DNA from: Erysipelotrichaceae bacterium
GTDB lineage: Bacteria > Bacillota_I > Bacilli_A > Erysipelotrichales > Erysipelotrichaceae
Direction: 5' to 3'
DNA length: 17,208 nucleotides
Assembly (NCBI GenBank): GCA_900759455.1
Contig: CAAEVI010000070.1
Location: 1-17,208 of the forward strand
Both the position numbers and the translations under genes were made by a program. Of this stretch, positions 1-6,481 are shown piece by piece; positions within the stretch are counted from its first letter, which is position 1, and every line of letters begins with the position of its first letter. Below the pieces are notes generated by a model. The model had not been told where the DNA came from, searched no databases, and saw only the letters and a program-made list of their open reading frames with translations.

Positions 1-41
1 AACCGCGTAGTTCCGGGGTTTTTGACCACTTTTGATAAAGT

Positions 42-446
42 TTAGCGCTTGCTGAACTGCGGAGCGCGACGGGCAGCCTTGAGGCCGTACTTCTTACGTT
101 CTTTAGCACGTGGATCACGTGTAACGAATCCTGCTGCTTTTAACGCAGGACGGTAGTCAGCGCTTGCTTCCATCAGCGCACGTGTGATACCGTGACGCAT
201 TGCACCAGCCTGACCAGTGTATCCACCACCGTAAACATTGATCTTAATATCGAACTGATCTAATGTTTCTGTCAACTCTAATGGTGAACGAACAACCATG
301 CGCAGTGTTTCCATTGGCAGGTATTCTTCCAGAGTTTTCCCGTTTACAACGATGTTTCCTTTACCAGGAGTCATAAAGACACGAGCAACGGATGTCTTAC
401 GGCGACCTGTTCCAAGGTAAGTTACAGTATTCTTCTTAGTTGCCAT
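42..446 (-). CDS. rpsI: 30S ribosomal protein S9
   Basis: Small-subunit protein of the 30S head; its C-terminal tail reaches the P-site tRNA. The 134-residue product is close to the usual 130. It shows the family's GTGRRKTSVARV motif near residues 12-23, the GGGYTGQAGA loop near 73-82, and a basic end finishing in FSKR, the arginine-terminated tail typical of S9. The ATG start follows an AGGAGG Shine-Dalgarno 7 bases upstream. It lies 11 bases downstream of rplM, the near-universal bacterial pairing, and is probably translated from the same message. No terminator is visible in the 41 bases left after its stop. Confidence 0.98.
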   Translation of the reverse strand: MATKKNTVTYLGTGRRKTSVARVFMTPGKGNIVVNGKTLEEYLPMETLRMVVRSPLELTETLDQFDIKINVYGGGYTGQAGAMRHGITRALMEASADYRPALKAAGFVTRDPRAKERKKYGLKAARRAPQFSKR

Positions 447-457
447 CTCTTATCCTC

Positions 458-895
458 CTATCCTTTGATCTCCAGCTCAACTGGTTTCTGAGCTGCATGC
501 GGGTGTTCTGCACCCTTGTAAACGAACAGATGTTTACGCTGAACATCTCCCAGCTTTGTATGAGGCAGCATACCGTGGATCGCACGTTCAACCCATTCAA
601 CAGTATACTTTTCCTTCATGACACGAGCGCTGCGTACACGCAGTCCTCCAGCATAGCCAGAGTGGTTGTAATATTTTTCCGTATCCAGCTTTTTACCTGT
701 CATTTCGACTTTGTCCGCATTGATTACGATTACATAATCACCGCAGTCTACGTTTGGTGTGTAAGTAGGTTTGTGTTTACCTCTTAATACAGCTGCTACT
801 TCTGTAGCAAGACGACCTAAAGTCTTACCTGCACCATCAACAACATACCATGTACGTGTTACTTCAGCAGGTTTCGTCATAGTTGTTTGACGCAT
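458..895 (-). CDS. rplM: 50S ribosomal protein L13
   Basis: Early-assembly 23S rRNA-binding protein of the large subunit. The 145 residues match the Firmicutes length. Recognisable segments are WYVVDGAGKTLGRLAT (residues 16-31), YTPNVDCGDYVIVINADK (45-62), the YYNHSGYAGG segment (75-84) and the AIHGMLPH segment (105-112). The ATG at 895 has AAGGAGG 8 bases upstream. First gene of the rplM-rpsI pair, with its own promoter and a structured leader (see those entries). Read-through from the truA/PHP unit upstream is also possible, since no terminator separates them. Confidence 0.98.
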   Translation of the reverse strand: MRQTTMTKPAEVTRTWYVVDGAGKTLGRLATEVAAVLRGKHKPTYTPNVDCGDYVIVINADKVEMTGKKLDTEKYYNHSGYAGGLRVRSARVMKEKYTVEWVERAIHGMLPHTKLGDVQRKHLFVYKGAEHPHAAQKPVELEIKG

Positions 896-963
896 TGTTA
901 TTTCCTCCTTGTGTTTGAGATTGTACCGGGTCTCAATAAAAGAGAGTTCTCCCTTTACGGGCA
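896..963 (-). promoter_or_regulatory. rplM leader RNA, candidate L13 autoregulatory site
   Basis: About 68 bases lie between the inferred transcription start and the rplM ATG. They hold a 6-bp hairpin (arms 931-936 and 915-920, TTGAGA/TCTCAA, 10-base loop) and, upstream of it, an imperfect AU/GU-rich hairpin around 939-957 with an AACT loop, followed by TTTTATT. The Shine-Dalgarno AAGGAGG follows the second hairpin. Ribosomal protein L13 leaders are a known class in low-GC Gram-positives, and position and size fit. I could not compare this with the consensus, so the class assignment is inferred from location. Confidence 0.5.
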
Positions 964-969
964 GTATCT

Positions 970-998
970 ATTGTATATTTCAAATCTTTAAAAGTCAA
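970..998 (-). promoter_or_regulatory. Sigma-A type promoter of rplM-rpsI
   Basis: On the minus strand a TTGACT -35 box (993-998) is followed by a 17-base spacer and a TACAAT -10 box (970-975). This is near consensus with ideal spacing. The -35 box covers the TGA stop of the upstream PHP gene (995-997), so the coding sequence and promoter share bases. Transcription would start near 963. Confidence 0.8.
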
Positions 999-1837
999 TG
1001 TTTATCGCATATTTTCAGCATTTTCTTTTCTTTCAACGCCTTGAAATCAACCCTTGGAAGCTCATCTGTAATTTTCATTCCCAATCCGCTTAAATATCGA
1101 ATTCCTTCGTCTCTGAGATCATCGTTCATCAAAGCTCTTGGATCATGTGCATCTACTCCAATGATCGCTGTATTTCCGACTTCCGCAGCGACTTCCCAGA
1201 AAGCATGATGCGGATATGCTTCCACTTTCATCGACTGATTATAAGCGGCACCAGCCAGGTTATATTCCAGCGGCATATTCATTTCTTTTGCACAACAGCA
1301 AAGCCTGTAATAGGCATCCTTTTCTTTGCTGTCTACCGTTTTTATACCACGCATGAACAGCTCCGGATGACAGAAGTAAGAATATATTCCTGTTTTCATG
1401 GCTGCAACGGCATCCTCTACATACAGTTCCAGCATTTCATGATCCCGGATACCGCCGAAATATATTTTATTTGCCCCATTTTCATCGCTTCTGTAATAGT
1501 GATGACCGAATATAACATAGTCTATTTCATTTTCAATCAGAAAATCAAGCAGCCAGTCCAGATACTTTGGAAAATATTCACATTCAAACCCTTTTAAAAT
1601 ATGAATTTTATCCTGATACTTCTGTTTCAGTGCATCAATGCTTTCCAAATATTCCTGTGCCTGATCTAAACGCATGCGCATATGGGCAACATAATCAGTG
1701 CCATACTTCCAGGGAGTGTGATCAGAAAAACCAAGTTCTTCATATCCGTTGGCAATAGCCGCAAGAACATATTCTTCATCTTTTCCACAGGCATGCATGC
1801 ATCTTTTTGTATGTGTGTGATAATTGGTTTTCCTCAT
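995..1837 (-). CDS. PHP-domain phosphatase, histidinol-phosphatase-like
   Basis: Metal-dependent phosphoesterase of the PHP family, most like HisJ/HisK-type histidinol-phosphatase (L-histidinol phosphate to histidinol). The 280 residues carry the PHP metal-site motifs in order: YHTHT with H7 and H9, SDHTPW with D39 and H40, GFECE with E85/E87, GHH with H112/H113, FCHPE with H157, and GVDAHD with D229 and H231. The site therefore looks complete. The ATG at 1837 overlaps the truA stop by 4 bases (ATGA), implying coupling. No histidine biosynthesis gene is in the window, so the substrate is uncertain and another phosphate ester is possible. The family call is firm; the substrate is inferred. Confidence 0.8.
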   Translation of the reverse strand: MRKTNYHTHTKRCMHACGKDEEYVLAAIANGYEELGFSDHTPWKYGTDYVAHMRMRLDQAQEYLESIDALKQKYQDKIHILKGFECEYFPKYLDWLLDFLIENEIDYVIFGHHYYRSDENGANKIYFGGIRDHEMLELYVEDAVAAMKTGIYSYFCHPELFMRGIKTVDSKEKDAYYRLCCCAKEMNMPLEYNLAGAAYNQSMKVEAYPHHAFWEVAAEVGNTAIIGVDAHDPRALMNDDLRDEGIRYLSGLGMKITDELPRVDFKALKEKKMLKICDKH

Positions 1838-2586
1838 TTTTCATCTTCTCCTTCCCCATACCATACGTTTACCAGATAAAGACCGCTGGCATCCGCTTTA
1901 TAACGGCAGGCGTGCTTATCCTTCTCATTTAGTATCTTCTCTACATCTTCAGCGCTCAGACGCCCTTTTCCCGCTTCGATCAGTGTTCCTACTATCATTC
2001 TCACCATATATCTTAGAAAACTGTTTCCTTCCAGACGGAAATGAACGCCGTTTTCTTCTTCGTTAACATCACAGCGATATAATGTTCGAATCCTTGACTT
2101 TCTGGGATCGATCCGGCTGGAAGTAAAACTTGTAAAATCATGTGTTCCAAGCAGTTTTTTCGCACATTCATTCATTCGTTCTACATCGAGTCTTCCTCGG
2201 TACAAAGAGCGATAGCGGGCCAGAAACGGATTCTTGTAGTCATAACTGATCCAGTAATCATATCGCTTGCGTACAGCGTCAAATCGAGCGTGAAAATCAT
2301 CTGCTGCTCTTTCAGCCGACTGAATACGGATATCGCACGGAAGCAGCGCGTTCATTGCACGTACCCAGTGTTCTTCATCCATGGTGATCTCTGTGTCAAA
2401 ATGAATGACCTGTCCAAAGGCATGAACACCGGCGTCTGTCCGCCCGCTTGCATAAATCATCACCGGATGATGGTGAATGCGCTCCATGGCCTGCATCACG
2501 ATCGTTTCAATACCTACGGCATTTTCCTGACGCTGCCATCCGGCATAATGACTGCCGTCATAGCTGAGAATCATTTTTATACGCAT
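1834..2586 (-). CDS. truA: tRNA pseudouridine(38-40) synthase TruA
   Basis: Converts uridines 38-40 in the tRNA anticodon arm to pseudouridine. The 250-residue protein opens with the family's SYDGSHYAGWQRQ (residues 8-20) and has the catalytic motif ASGRTDAGVHAFGQ (46-59), with the nucleophilic aspartate at D51. The C-terminal half includes the NSFLRYMVRMIVGTLIEAGKG segment typical of TruA. The ATG overlaps the ecfT end by 10 bases, with a GGGAG Shine-Dalgarno inside ecfT. Position directly after ecfA1-ecfA2-ecfT and near rplM-rpsI is the standard Firmicutes arrangement. Confidence 0.97.
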   Translation of the reverse strand: MRIKMILSYDGSHYAGWQRQENAVGIETIVMQAMERIHHHPVMIYASGRTDAGVHAFGQVIHFDTEITMDEEHWVRAMNALLPCDIRIQSAERAADDFHARFDAVRKRYDYWISYDYKNPFLARYRSLYRGRLDVERMNECAKKLLGTHDFTSFTSSRIDPRKSRIRTLYRCDVNEEENGVHFRLEGNSFLRYMVRMIVGTLIEAGKGRLSAEDVEKILNEKDKHACRYKADASGLYLVNVWYGEGEDEK

Positions 2587-3383
2587 CCCATTGCTCCCAT
2601 AGCGATCATCATGACCAGCAGAAGAAGTCCTCCAAACAACAGGGCAAAGTCACAGCTCTGCATCTTTAATTTCTTATAACGCGTACGCTGTTTGCCAGGC
2701 ACATAACCCCTTGCTTCCATTGCATCCGCAAGCTGCACCGCACGGTCCCACGCAGATACAAGCAATGGCACAAGCAATGATAAGATAGCGGATATTTTTT
2801 CTTTAATCGTTCCGTTCTCCAGATCCACGCCGCGGGAAGCCTGTGCCTTCATGATCCGCTGTGTCTCTTCGATCAGAGTCGGTATAAAGCGAAGCGCAAT
2901 TGAAATCATCATTGCAATTTCATGGGCAGGAAGACCGATCTTTTGGAACGGTTTTAGAAGATCTTCGATTCCTAGCGTAAGATCCAGCGGCTTTGTGGTT
3001 GCCGTCAATATTGTCGTAATCGTTACCATCAGTGCCAGACGGATGACGATATAGAGTGTCTGTGATACCGCACCGCTGTAAATATGAAAGGATCCGATGC
3101 TCAACAGAACATATCCGTCATGTATGACAAGAAGATTTATCACAAGCAGGAAAACAAGCATGAACAGCATCGGCCGCATGGCGCGCCATATAAAACTTAA
3201 CTGCAGACGTGCCAGCAAAGCTACCGCACATACAATGACACCGAGAAGTGCATATCCGCTGTATCCGGCAGGAATAAAGATCGCGATCATGATCAAAAGC
3301 ATGGCACCGATCTTAGCTCTCGGATCCATCCGATGCACAATTGAATTTAACGGAAGATAACGTCCTAAAGCGATATTATTCAT
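2577..3383 (-). CDS. ecfT: ECF transporter transmembrane component EcfT
   Basis: Membrane scaffold of a group II energy-coupling factor transporter. It links the EcfA ATPases to interchangeable substrate-binding S components that import vitamins or metals. The 268 residues contain hydrophobic segments near 25-40, 43-59, 70-88, 108-130 and 247-263. The coupling helices include HEIAMMISIALRFIPTL (154-170). Two ARG-type motifs contact the ATPases: SRG at 183-185 (serine in place of the first alanine) and ARG at 224-226 in AMEARGY. The start overlaps ecfA2 by 8 bases. No S component lies nearby, as expected for a shared group II module. Confidence 0.96.
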   Translation of the reverse strand: MNNIALGRYLPLNSIVHRMDPRAKIGAMLLIMIAIFIPAGYSGYALLGVIVCAVALLARLQLSFIWRAMRPMLFMLVFLLVINLLVIHDGYVLLSIGSFHIYSGAVSQTLYIVIRLALMVTITTILTATTKPLDLTLGIEDLLKPFQKIGLPAHEIAMMISIALRFIPTLIEETQRIMKAQASRGVDLENGTIKEKISAILSLLVPLLVSAWDRAVQLADAMEARGYVPGKQRTRYKKLKMQSCDFALLFGGLLLLVMMIAMGAMGCV

Positions 3384-4236
3384 GAGACTTCACCTCACTT
3401 GCCACGGCCTTTGCCAGCTCTTCAATGGAAAGAAGATCATTGGACAGATGAAATCCCCGCTGATTTAATTCCTCACGCATACGAATAATTGCCGGCGGTG
3501 TAATGCGAAGTTCTTTTAATATGGAAATATCCTTAAAAAAATCATGAACATTCTGTGCACAGCAAATACCACCGTCCCGCACAACTACCACATGATCGCA
3601 GTAGTTCAGGACATGTTCCATATCGTGTGTTACCAAAAGCACTGTTTTATGGAATTCTTTATTCATCCGAACAAAGAGCTCCATCATTTCTCTGGCTCCC
3701 TGCGGATCAAGACCGGCCGTAGGTTCATCAAGTACCAGCACATTGGGATCCATCGCAAGAATTCCCGCAATTGCAACACGACGCTTCTGCCCTCCGGATA
3801 ATTCAAAAGGCGAACGCCGAAGATATTCTTCACTCAATCCGACATACGGAAGGACACGGCGAACAGTAGCTGCCGCTTCCTCTTCCTTTTCGCCGAAATT
3901 TTTAGGACCGAAAGCAATATCCTTTTCCACCGTTTCTTCAAACAGCTGATATTCCGGAAACTGAAACACCAGACCGACATTCCGACGCAGTTCCTTTAGG
4001 TTTTTCGGTTTCTCCTTAGATTTGATCAATTTCCCGCAAACCTCGATTTCTCCATTTGTCGGCAGCAGCAATGCATTTAAATGCTGAACAAGCGTTGATT
4101 TTCCGCTTCCGGTTTCTCCGATAACGGCAGTCACTTTGCCTTCTTCGATTTCCAGGTCGATTCCTTTCAATGCGGCATAGGCAAAGGGAGTTCCCGGATT
4201 GTATGTATGCTCTACTTGTCGAAACGCAATTGACAT
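3376..4236 (-). CDS. ecfA2: ECF transporter ATP-binding protein EcfA2
   Basis: Second ATPase of the ECF module, which forms a heterodimer with EcfA1 on the cytoplasmic face. The 286 residues show Walker A GETGSGKST (40-48), the Q-loop FQFPE (Q92), signature LSGGQ (146-150), Walker B VLVLDE (166-171) and the switch histidine H204. The N-terminal TYNPGTPFAYAAL stretch is typical of EcfA2 rather than EcfA1. The ATG lies inside the end of ecfA1 (25-base overlap), with an AAGGTGG Shine-Dalgarno 8-9 bases upstream. Confidence 0.96.
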   Translation of the reverse strand: MSIAFRQVEHTYNPGTPFAYAALKGIDLEIEEGKVTAVIGETGSGKSTLVQHLNALLLPTNGEIEVCGKLIKSKEKPKNLKELRRNVGLVFQFPEYQLFEETVEKDIAFGPKNFGEKEEEAAATVRRVLPYVGLSEEYLRRSPFELSGGQKRRVAIAGILAMDPNVLVLDEPTAGLDPQGAREMMELFVRMNKEFHKTVLLVTHDMEHVLNYCDHVVVVRDGGICCAQNVHDFFKDISILKELRITPPAIIRMREELNQRGFHLSNDLLSIEELAKAVASEVKSHE

Positions 4237-5033
4237 AATGCATCCACCACCTTTTCCATTTTTATTTCTTCTTTCAAATGAATATCATATTTCTTCATCT
4301 CATTGATAAATTTCAATGAGAAAGGGATATCCAGCTGAAGGTCTATCAGTTCCTTTTCTCTTTTCAGGATCATGTCCGGTGTACCGTCCATAACGACATT
4401 TCCTTTTCCCATTACGATCACATGATCACTGCTGGCCATTTCTTCAATGTCATGAGTAATCGAAACGATGGTCATGTTTGTTTCGCGATGTATATTATGG
4501 ATCAGCGCATTGATCTCAGCTTTTCCCTGCGGATCCAGCATACTGGTTGACTCATCGAAAATCATGATCTGCGGTGCAATTGCAAGTACACTGGCAATCG
4601 CAACACGCTGTTTTTGTCCGCCGGACAATTTCGTAGGCTCGCTGTTCAGATACTTAAGCATATTGACACGTTCAGCATATTCCTCAATGATGCCCTGCAT
4701 CTTTTCCTGCTCAACCTGATGATTTTCCAGTCCGAAGGCAATATCGTCAGCGACTGTTGCGCCGATGAACTGATTATCCGGATTTTGAAATACAATTCCG
4801 ATTTTATCTCGAATTTCATACACAGTTTTCTCATCCAGCTTTATACCGTCTACTGTGATTGTTCCTGCTTTTGCCTCCATCAATCCTATGAGCAGTTTTG
4901 CGATTGTCGACTTGCCGGAACCGTTATGCCCAACAATGGTTGTATAACTGCCTTTTTCAATCTGAAAGCTGACACCTTTCAATACATCATTTGTACCGTC
5001 ATAAGAATATGTCAGATTTTCTACTTCGATCAT
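4212..5033 (-). CDS. ecfA1: ECF transporter ATP-binding protein EcfA1
   Basis: First ATPase of the ECF vitamin-uptake module. With the ATG at 5033 the product is 273 residues and starts MIEVENLTYSY. It carries Walker A GHNGSGKST (35-43), Q-loop Q83, signature LSGGQ (136-140), Walker B IMIFDE (156-161) and switch histidine H194. The D-loop reads STSMLDP, characteristic of EcfA1, against PTAGLDP in its partner. The start was chosen because GAGGTGATC sits just upstream of this ATG. The in-frame GTG at 5048 lies within that Shine-Dalgarno sequence and cannot be served by it. First gene of the ecfA1-ecfA2-ecfT-truA-PHP unit. Confidence 0.96.
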   Translation of the reverse strand: MIEVENLTYSYDGTNDVLKGVSFQIEKGSYTTIVGHNGSGKSTIAKLLIGLMEAKAGTITVDGIKLDEKTVYEIRDKIGIVFQNPDNQFIGATVADDIAFGLENHQVEQEKMQGIIEEYAERVNMLKYLNSEPTKLSGGQKQRVAIASVLAIAPQIMIFDESTSMLDPQGKAEINALIHNIHRETNMTIVSITHDIEEMASSDHVIVMGKGNVVMDGTPDMILKREKELIDLQLDIPFSLKFINEMKKYDIHLKEEIKMEKVVDALCQLRFDK

Positions 5034-5068
5034 GTTCACTTGGATCACCTCAATGCCTTAACTGCTTT

Positions 5069-5097
5069 ATTATACACCACGAAACTATGGAAAACAA
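5069..5097 (-). promoter_or_regulatory. Sigma-A type promoter of ecfA1 unit
   Basis: On the minus strand there is a TTGTTT -35 box (5092-5097), a 17-base spacer and a perfect TATAAT -10 box (5069-5074), with an expected start near 5062. It lies between the terminator at 5101-5128 and the ecfA1 Shine-Dalgarno sequence, so the transporter block has its own transcription start. Confidence 0.78.
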
Positions 5098-5100
5098 ATG

Positions 5101-5128
5101 AAAAAAGACAACTGTCAAGACAGTTGTC
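5101..5128 (-). terminator. Intrinsic terminator after rraB-like gene
   Basis: An inverted repeat (5119-5128 with 5107-5116, GACAACTGTC and its complement) forms a stem of 9 or more base pairs with a very small loop. On the minus strand it is followed by six T residues (5106-5101). It lies 23 bases past the stop of the RraB-like gene and just before the ecfA1 promoter, so it separates the two units. Confidence 0.88.
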
Positions 5129-5151
5129 GATCAATCTAATTATTATTTTTT

Positions 5152-5724
5152 TTAATAAACAGGATCGCAGTGCCATCCCTCATAAGTTCCTTTGTTTTTC
5201 TTTGTTTCTTCGTAAAGATAAAGGACATGCTGAATCATAATTTCCCGATCCATCGGAGCAATATGCATAACGACCGCAACCTTCGGATCCTCGCTCTTTG
5301 TCACCACATATCCGCGTTTGATGATAGCCTCTTTAAAAAGAGAAAGGGCATTTTCATCCGGGAAAGACATCTGGTGTTCGATCGGGCGTTCCGCACTGTG
5401 TACATCGCCGGCAGCACCTAATGCCATGATCGCATCATCTACATTTTTGGCAATTTTCGCTTTTGTTTCATCATCCATTACAAAGGGGGGCTGTGAATTC
5501 ACTTCCTCCTCTTTAAATGCCGGAATTTCAACATCTACACCGTCGTTTGAAGGGTCTGTTACTTCATCGATATGCATATCATCAAAAGAATCTCCTTCTT
5601 CATCCAACAGCAGGCCTTCATCCAACTTTATGATTTCCTTTTTGTCTTTTTGCAGTTTGTATACTGCCAGAGCCACTGCTCCGCCTACGGCAGCGATTGC
5701 CGGAATCAGTCTGGATAATTTCAT
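5152..5724 (-). CDS. Membrane-anchored protein with RraB-like domain
   Basis: A 190-residue protein in three parts. A short basic start and one hydrophobic segment (about residues 4-22, rich in Ala/Val/Gly) suggest an N-terminal membrane anchor with a cytoplasmic body. A strongly acidic linker follows (about 35-75). The globular domain (about 85-190) resembles RraB, the E. coli regulator of RNase E: it has IEHQMSF (115-121), an ALSLFKEAIIKRGYVVT helix-strand (126-142) and TYEGW near the end (180-184), in the RraB order. The start at 5724 has AGGAGG 8 bases upstream; a longer reading to 5763 would begin within the promoter region. Domain resemblance is judged by eye. Function is unknown, and Firmicutes of this kind usually use RNase Y and J rather than RNase E. 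Confidence 0.65.
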   Translation of the reverse strand: MKLSRLIPAIAAVGGAVALAVYKLQKDKKEIIKLDEGLLLDEEGDSFDDMHIDEVTDPSNDGVDVEIPAFKEEEVNSQPPFVMDDETKAKIAKNVDDAIMALGAAGDVHSAERPIEHQMSFPDENALSLFKEAIIKRGYVVTKSEDPKVAVVMHIAPMDREIMIQHVLYLYEETKKNKGTYEGWHCDPVY

Positions 5725-5751
5725 ATGATTGACCTCCTCATCATTTACTTT

Positions 5752-5760
5752 ATTGTAACA
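5752..5760 (-). promoter_or_regulatory. Candidate extended -10 promoter of rraB-like gene
   Basis: The minus strand reads TGT followed by TACAAT (5752-5757), an extended -10 element 27 bases upstream of the start codon. No good -35 box is visible at 17 bases. The gene may also be read from the trmR promoter, because no terminator lies between the two genes. Confidence 0.45.
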
Positions 5761-5786
5761 CACTTCTGCATAAATATTAGTATGAT

Positions 5787-6365
5787 TTATCTTTTTTTGG
5801 AAACGGCTACACCGTCTCCCACATCGAAAAAGGTTGTTTCATAGTCTTTATTGTCTTTTAAATAATCAATATAGGATCTGATTTTTCGCACCAGTGCACG
5901 TGTCGAACGACTTTTTGCTTCGACCGTTCCTTCCACCATTCCATGAAAACCGAGATTATCTGAAAGAACAAATCCATCTTTCATCAAAAATGGTACATAA
6001 CGCTCAAAGAAGCGTATGTACTGCGCTTTGGCGGCATCAATAAATATAAAATCGTATGGCCCCTGTACCTCAGCTTCCAGGGCATCCGCCAGCTGAATAT
6101 GAATTCTGTTTTCAAGGCCTGCTTTTTTAACATTTTCCACGGCAATGTGGTATCGTTCTTCATCTCGCTCGATCGTATCAACTTCAATCGATTCATCAAG
6201 AAGAGCCATACGGATGGCCGAGTATCCGATTGCTGTTCCGATCTCCAGTATTTTCGTGCACTTATGTTCCTTCAAAAAAGAAAGCATAAATTCGATTCCT
6301 TCGCTTTCCATGATCGGTACATGATGTTCTTTGGCATATGCTTCCATTTCTTCGATAAGATTCAT
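5787..6365 (-). CDS. trmR: tRNA 5-hydroxyuridine O-methyltransferase-like (TrmR)
   Basis: Class I SAM-dependent O-methyltransferase of the YrrM/TrmR group, which methylates 5-hydroxyuridine at tRNA position 34 to 5-methoxyuridine. The 192 residues include EAYAKEHHVPIME (8-20), SAM motif I ILEIGTAIGYSA (39-50), the acidic IERDE region (66-70), FIDAAKAQY (108-116) and the DN pair at 136-137. These match TrmR closely as remembered. It lacks about 20 N-terminal residues present in B. subtilis TrmR. The start at 6365 has GGAG 8 bases upstream; longer reading would run into the rplQ terminator. A related small-molecule O-methyltransferase role cannot be excluded. Confidence 0.8.
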   Translation of the reverse strand: MNLIEEMEAYAKEHHVPIMESEGIEFMLSFLKEHKCTKILEIGTAIGYSAIRMALLDESIEVDTIERDEERYHIAVENVKKAGLENRIHIQLADALEAEVQGPYDFIFIDAAKAQYIRFFERYVPFLMKDGFVLSDNLGFHGMVEGTVEAKSRSTRALVRKIRSYIDYLKDNKDYETTFFDVGDGVAVSKKR

Positions 6366-6399
6366 ATTTTCCACTCCATTTCCCAGGTAATACTCTAAA

Positions 6400-6428
6400 A
6401 GTATAGCACATATTTTCTTTGATTTCAG
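6400..6428 (-). promoter_or_regulatory. Candidate promoter of trmR
   Basis: On the minus strand there is a CTGAAA -35-like box (6423-6428, four of six consensus bases), a 17-base spacer ending in TGC, and a TATACT -10 box (6400-6405). The TG one base before the -10 makes it an extended -10 promoter. It lies between the operon terminator and the trmR start. Confidence 0.65.
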
Positions 6429-6441
6429 AATTGATCTTATG

Positions 6442-6471
6442 AATAAAAAAAGAGGACCTTTGTTGGTCCTC
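6442..6471 (-). terminator. Intrinsic terminator of the S10-spc-alpha operon
   Basis: A perfect 7-bp stem (6465-6471 GAGGACC with 6452-6458 GGTCCTC) with loop AACAAA is followed by seven T residues (6451-6445) on the minus strand. It begins 11 bases after the rplQ stop and ends the ribosomal operon. Confidence 0.93.
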
Positions 6472-6481
6472 ATCTTCATTA

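Noticed and set aside
1..41. GC-rich stretch after rpsI as a terminator or attachment site
   Set aside because: Only 41 bases are available, no inverted repeat with a T-tract is visible, and there is no second copy in the window.
440..787. Plus-strand open frame of 115 codons opposite rplM
   Set aside because: It lies antisense to a fully conserved ribosomal gene, has low-complexity Phe/Ser/Cys-rich composition and no ribosome binding site. The same reasoning removes all other plus-strand frames in the window.
2577..3383. SRG instead of ARG in the first coupling motif of EcfT
   Set aside because: The second motif is intact and I recall ASRG forms in other Firmicutes, so it is probably ordinary variation rather than a broken protein.
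5034..5048. GTG start for ecfA1 at 5048
   Set aside because: This GTG is part of the GAGGTGATC Shine-Dalgarno itself, which correctly serves the ATG at 5033.
5107..5150. Bidirectional terminator, because a run of T also occurs on the plus strand after the hairpin
   Set aside because: The plus-strand T-run is 16 or more bases from the stem, and no plus-strand gene leads into it.
6366..6479. Possible 38-residue N-terminal extension of the trmR product
   Set aside because: The extra codons run through the rplQ terminator hairpin and T-tract and the trmR promoter, and they have no Shine-Dalgarno. The start at 6365 is well supported.
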